DNA from: Bacillota bacterium
Lineage (GTDB): Bacteria; Bacillota; Bacilli; Alicyclobacillales; SLC66
Assembly: GCA_021821225.1 (NCBI GenBank)
Contig: JAKACR010000027.1
Location: 1 to 17,663, forward strand
DNA: 17,663 nucleotides
Direction: 5' to 3'
Under the pieces are notes generated by a model. It was not told the origin of the DNA, made no database searches, and was given only the letters and a program-made list of their open reading frames with translations. Positions 17,526 through 17,663 of the stretch are shown here, piece by piece (position 1 is the first letter of the stretch; each line of letters begins with the position of its first letter). Both the position numbers and the translations under genes were made by a program.

Positions 17526-17663
17526 ATGGCGGGGGAAGAAAAAGGACAGACTGCGGAACCACAGAAAAAGAAAATGCGTACACAATATCATCTGAATGAT
17601 CCGGTTCCTGAGGGGATGAGCAACCGAGAAAAGGACATTAAAGTGATGCGTGGTGTTGTAATT
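17526..17663 (+). CDS. start of an unrecognised gene, cut by the right edge
   Basis: An ATG at 17526 has AGGAGG at 17513-17518, 7 bases upstream, a near-ideal Bacillota ribosome binding site. The frame stays open for 46 codons to the window end. The first 17 residues are rich in Lys, Glu and Gln, with a run of three Lys (EPQKKKMR), and look flexible. The next part (YHLNDPVPEGM, NREKDIKVMRG) is more protein-like but matches no family I recognise. It is on the same strand as the defence operon. It may be a further system component now separated by the insertion sequence, or an unrelated neighbour. Confidence 0.6.
   Translation, partial: MAGEEKGQTAEPQKKKMRTQYHLNDPVPEGMSNREKDIKVMRGVVI

Noticed and set aside
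1..17663. tRNA, rRNA genes or a CRISPR array
   Set aside because: No cloverleaf, rRNA-like or regularly spaced repeat pattern was seen on either strand.

Overview
The window looks like an accessory defence island from a moderately high-GC Gram-positive bacterium, probably in the Bacillota. Genes carry strong AGGAGG-type ribosome binding sites, one gene starts with TTG, and coding GC is about 60% by spot count. An Alicyclobacillus-like host would fit, but this is a guess from composition and start signals, not an identification.

Layout: positions 1-343 hold no gene I can support and contain the leader of the operon. From 344 to 16423 there are four large plus-strand genes, packed so tightly that two pairs overlap by 4 bases (ATGA) and the third junction has a 2-base gap. 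They encode (1) a SNF2/RapA-type helicase-translocase resembling DISARM DrmD, (2) a 1515-residue class I N6-adenine DNA methyltransferase of the Eco57I/PglX/DrmMI type, (3) a 2153-residue SF2 helicase fused to a DUF1998 zinc module and to a C-terminal nuclease-like fold (Druantia DruE-like, or a fused DrmA-DrmB analogue), and (4) a UvrD/Rep superfamily 1 helicase with an N-terminal RelE/ParE-like domain. From 16485 to 17512 lies a decayed IS1595-family insertion sequence, followed by the start of another gene with an excellent ribosome binding site that runs off the right edge.

How the genes may work together (inference): the methylase marks self DNA. The DrmD-like translocase and the DUF1998 helicase could sense or process unmarked invading DNA, with cleavage perhaps by the nuclease-like region at the end of the DUF1998 protein. 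The UvrD-like protein may unwind or signal. The set shares parts with DISARM class 1 (drmD, drmMI, helicase, DUF1998) and with Druantia (DruE) but matches neither canonical layout: I see no separate drmA and drmB, no phospholipase-D-type drmC, and no druA-D. It is best read as a DISARM-related composite system. DISARM-related arrays have been discussed in the literature, and I cannot confirm from sequence alone whether this exact four-gene form is already named.

Other points of interest are a low-GC block inside the methylase gene that coincides with its expected target-recognition region, and the precise way the IS1595 transposase has been inactivated.
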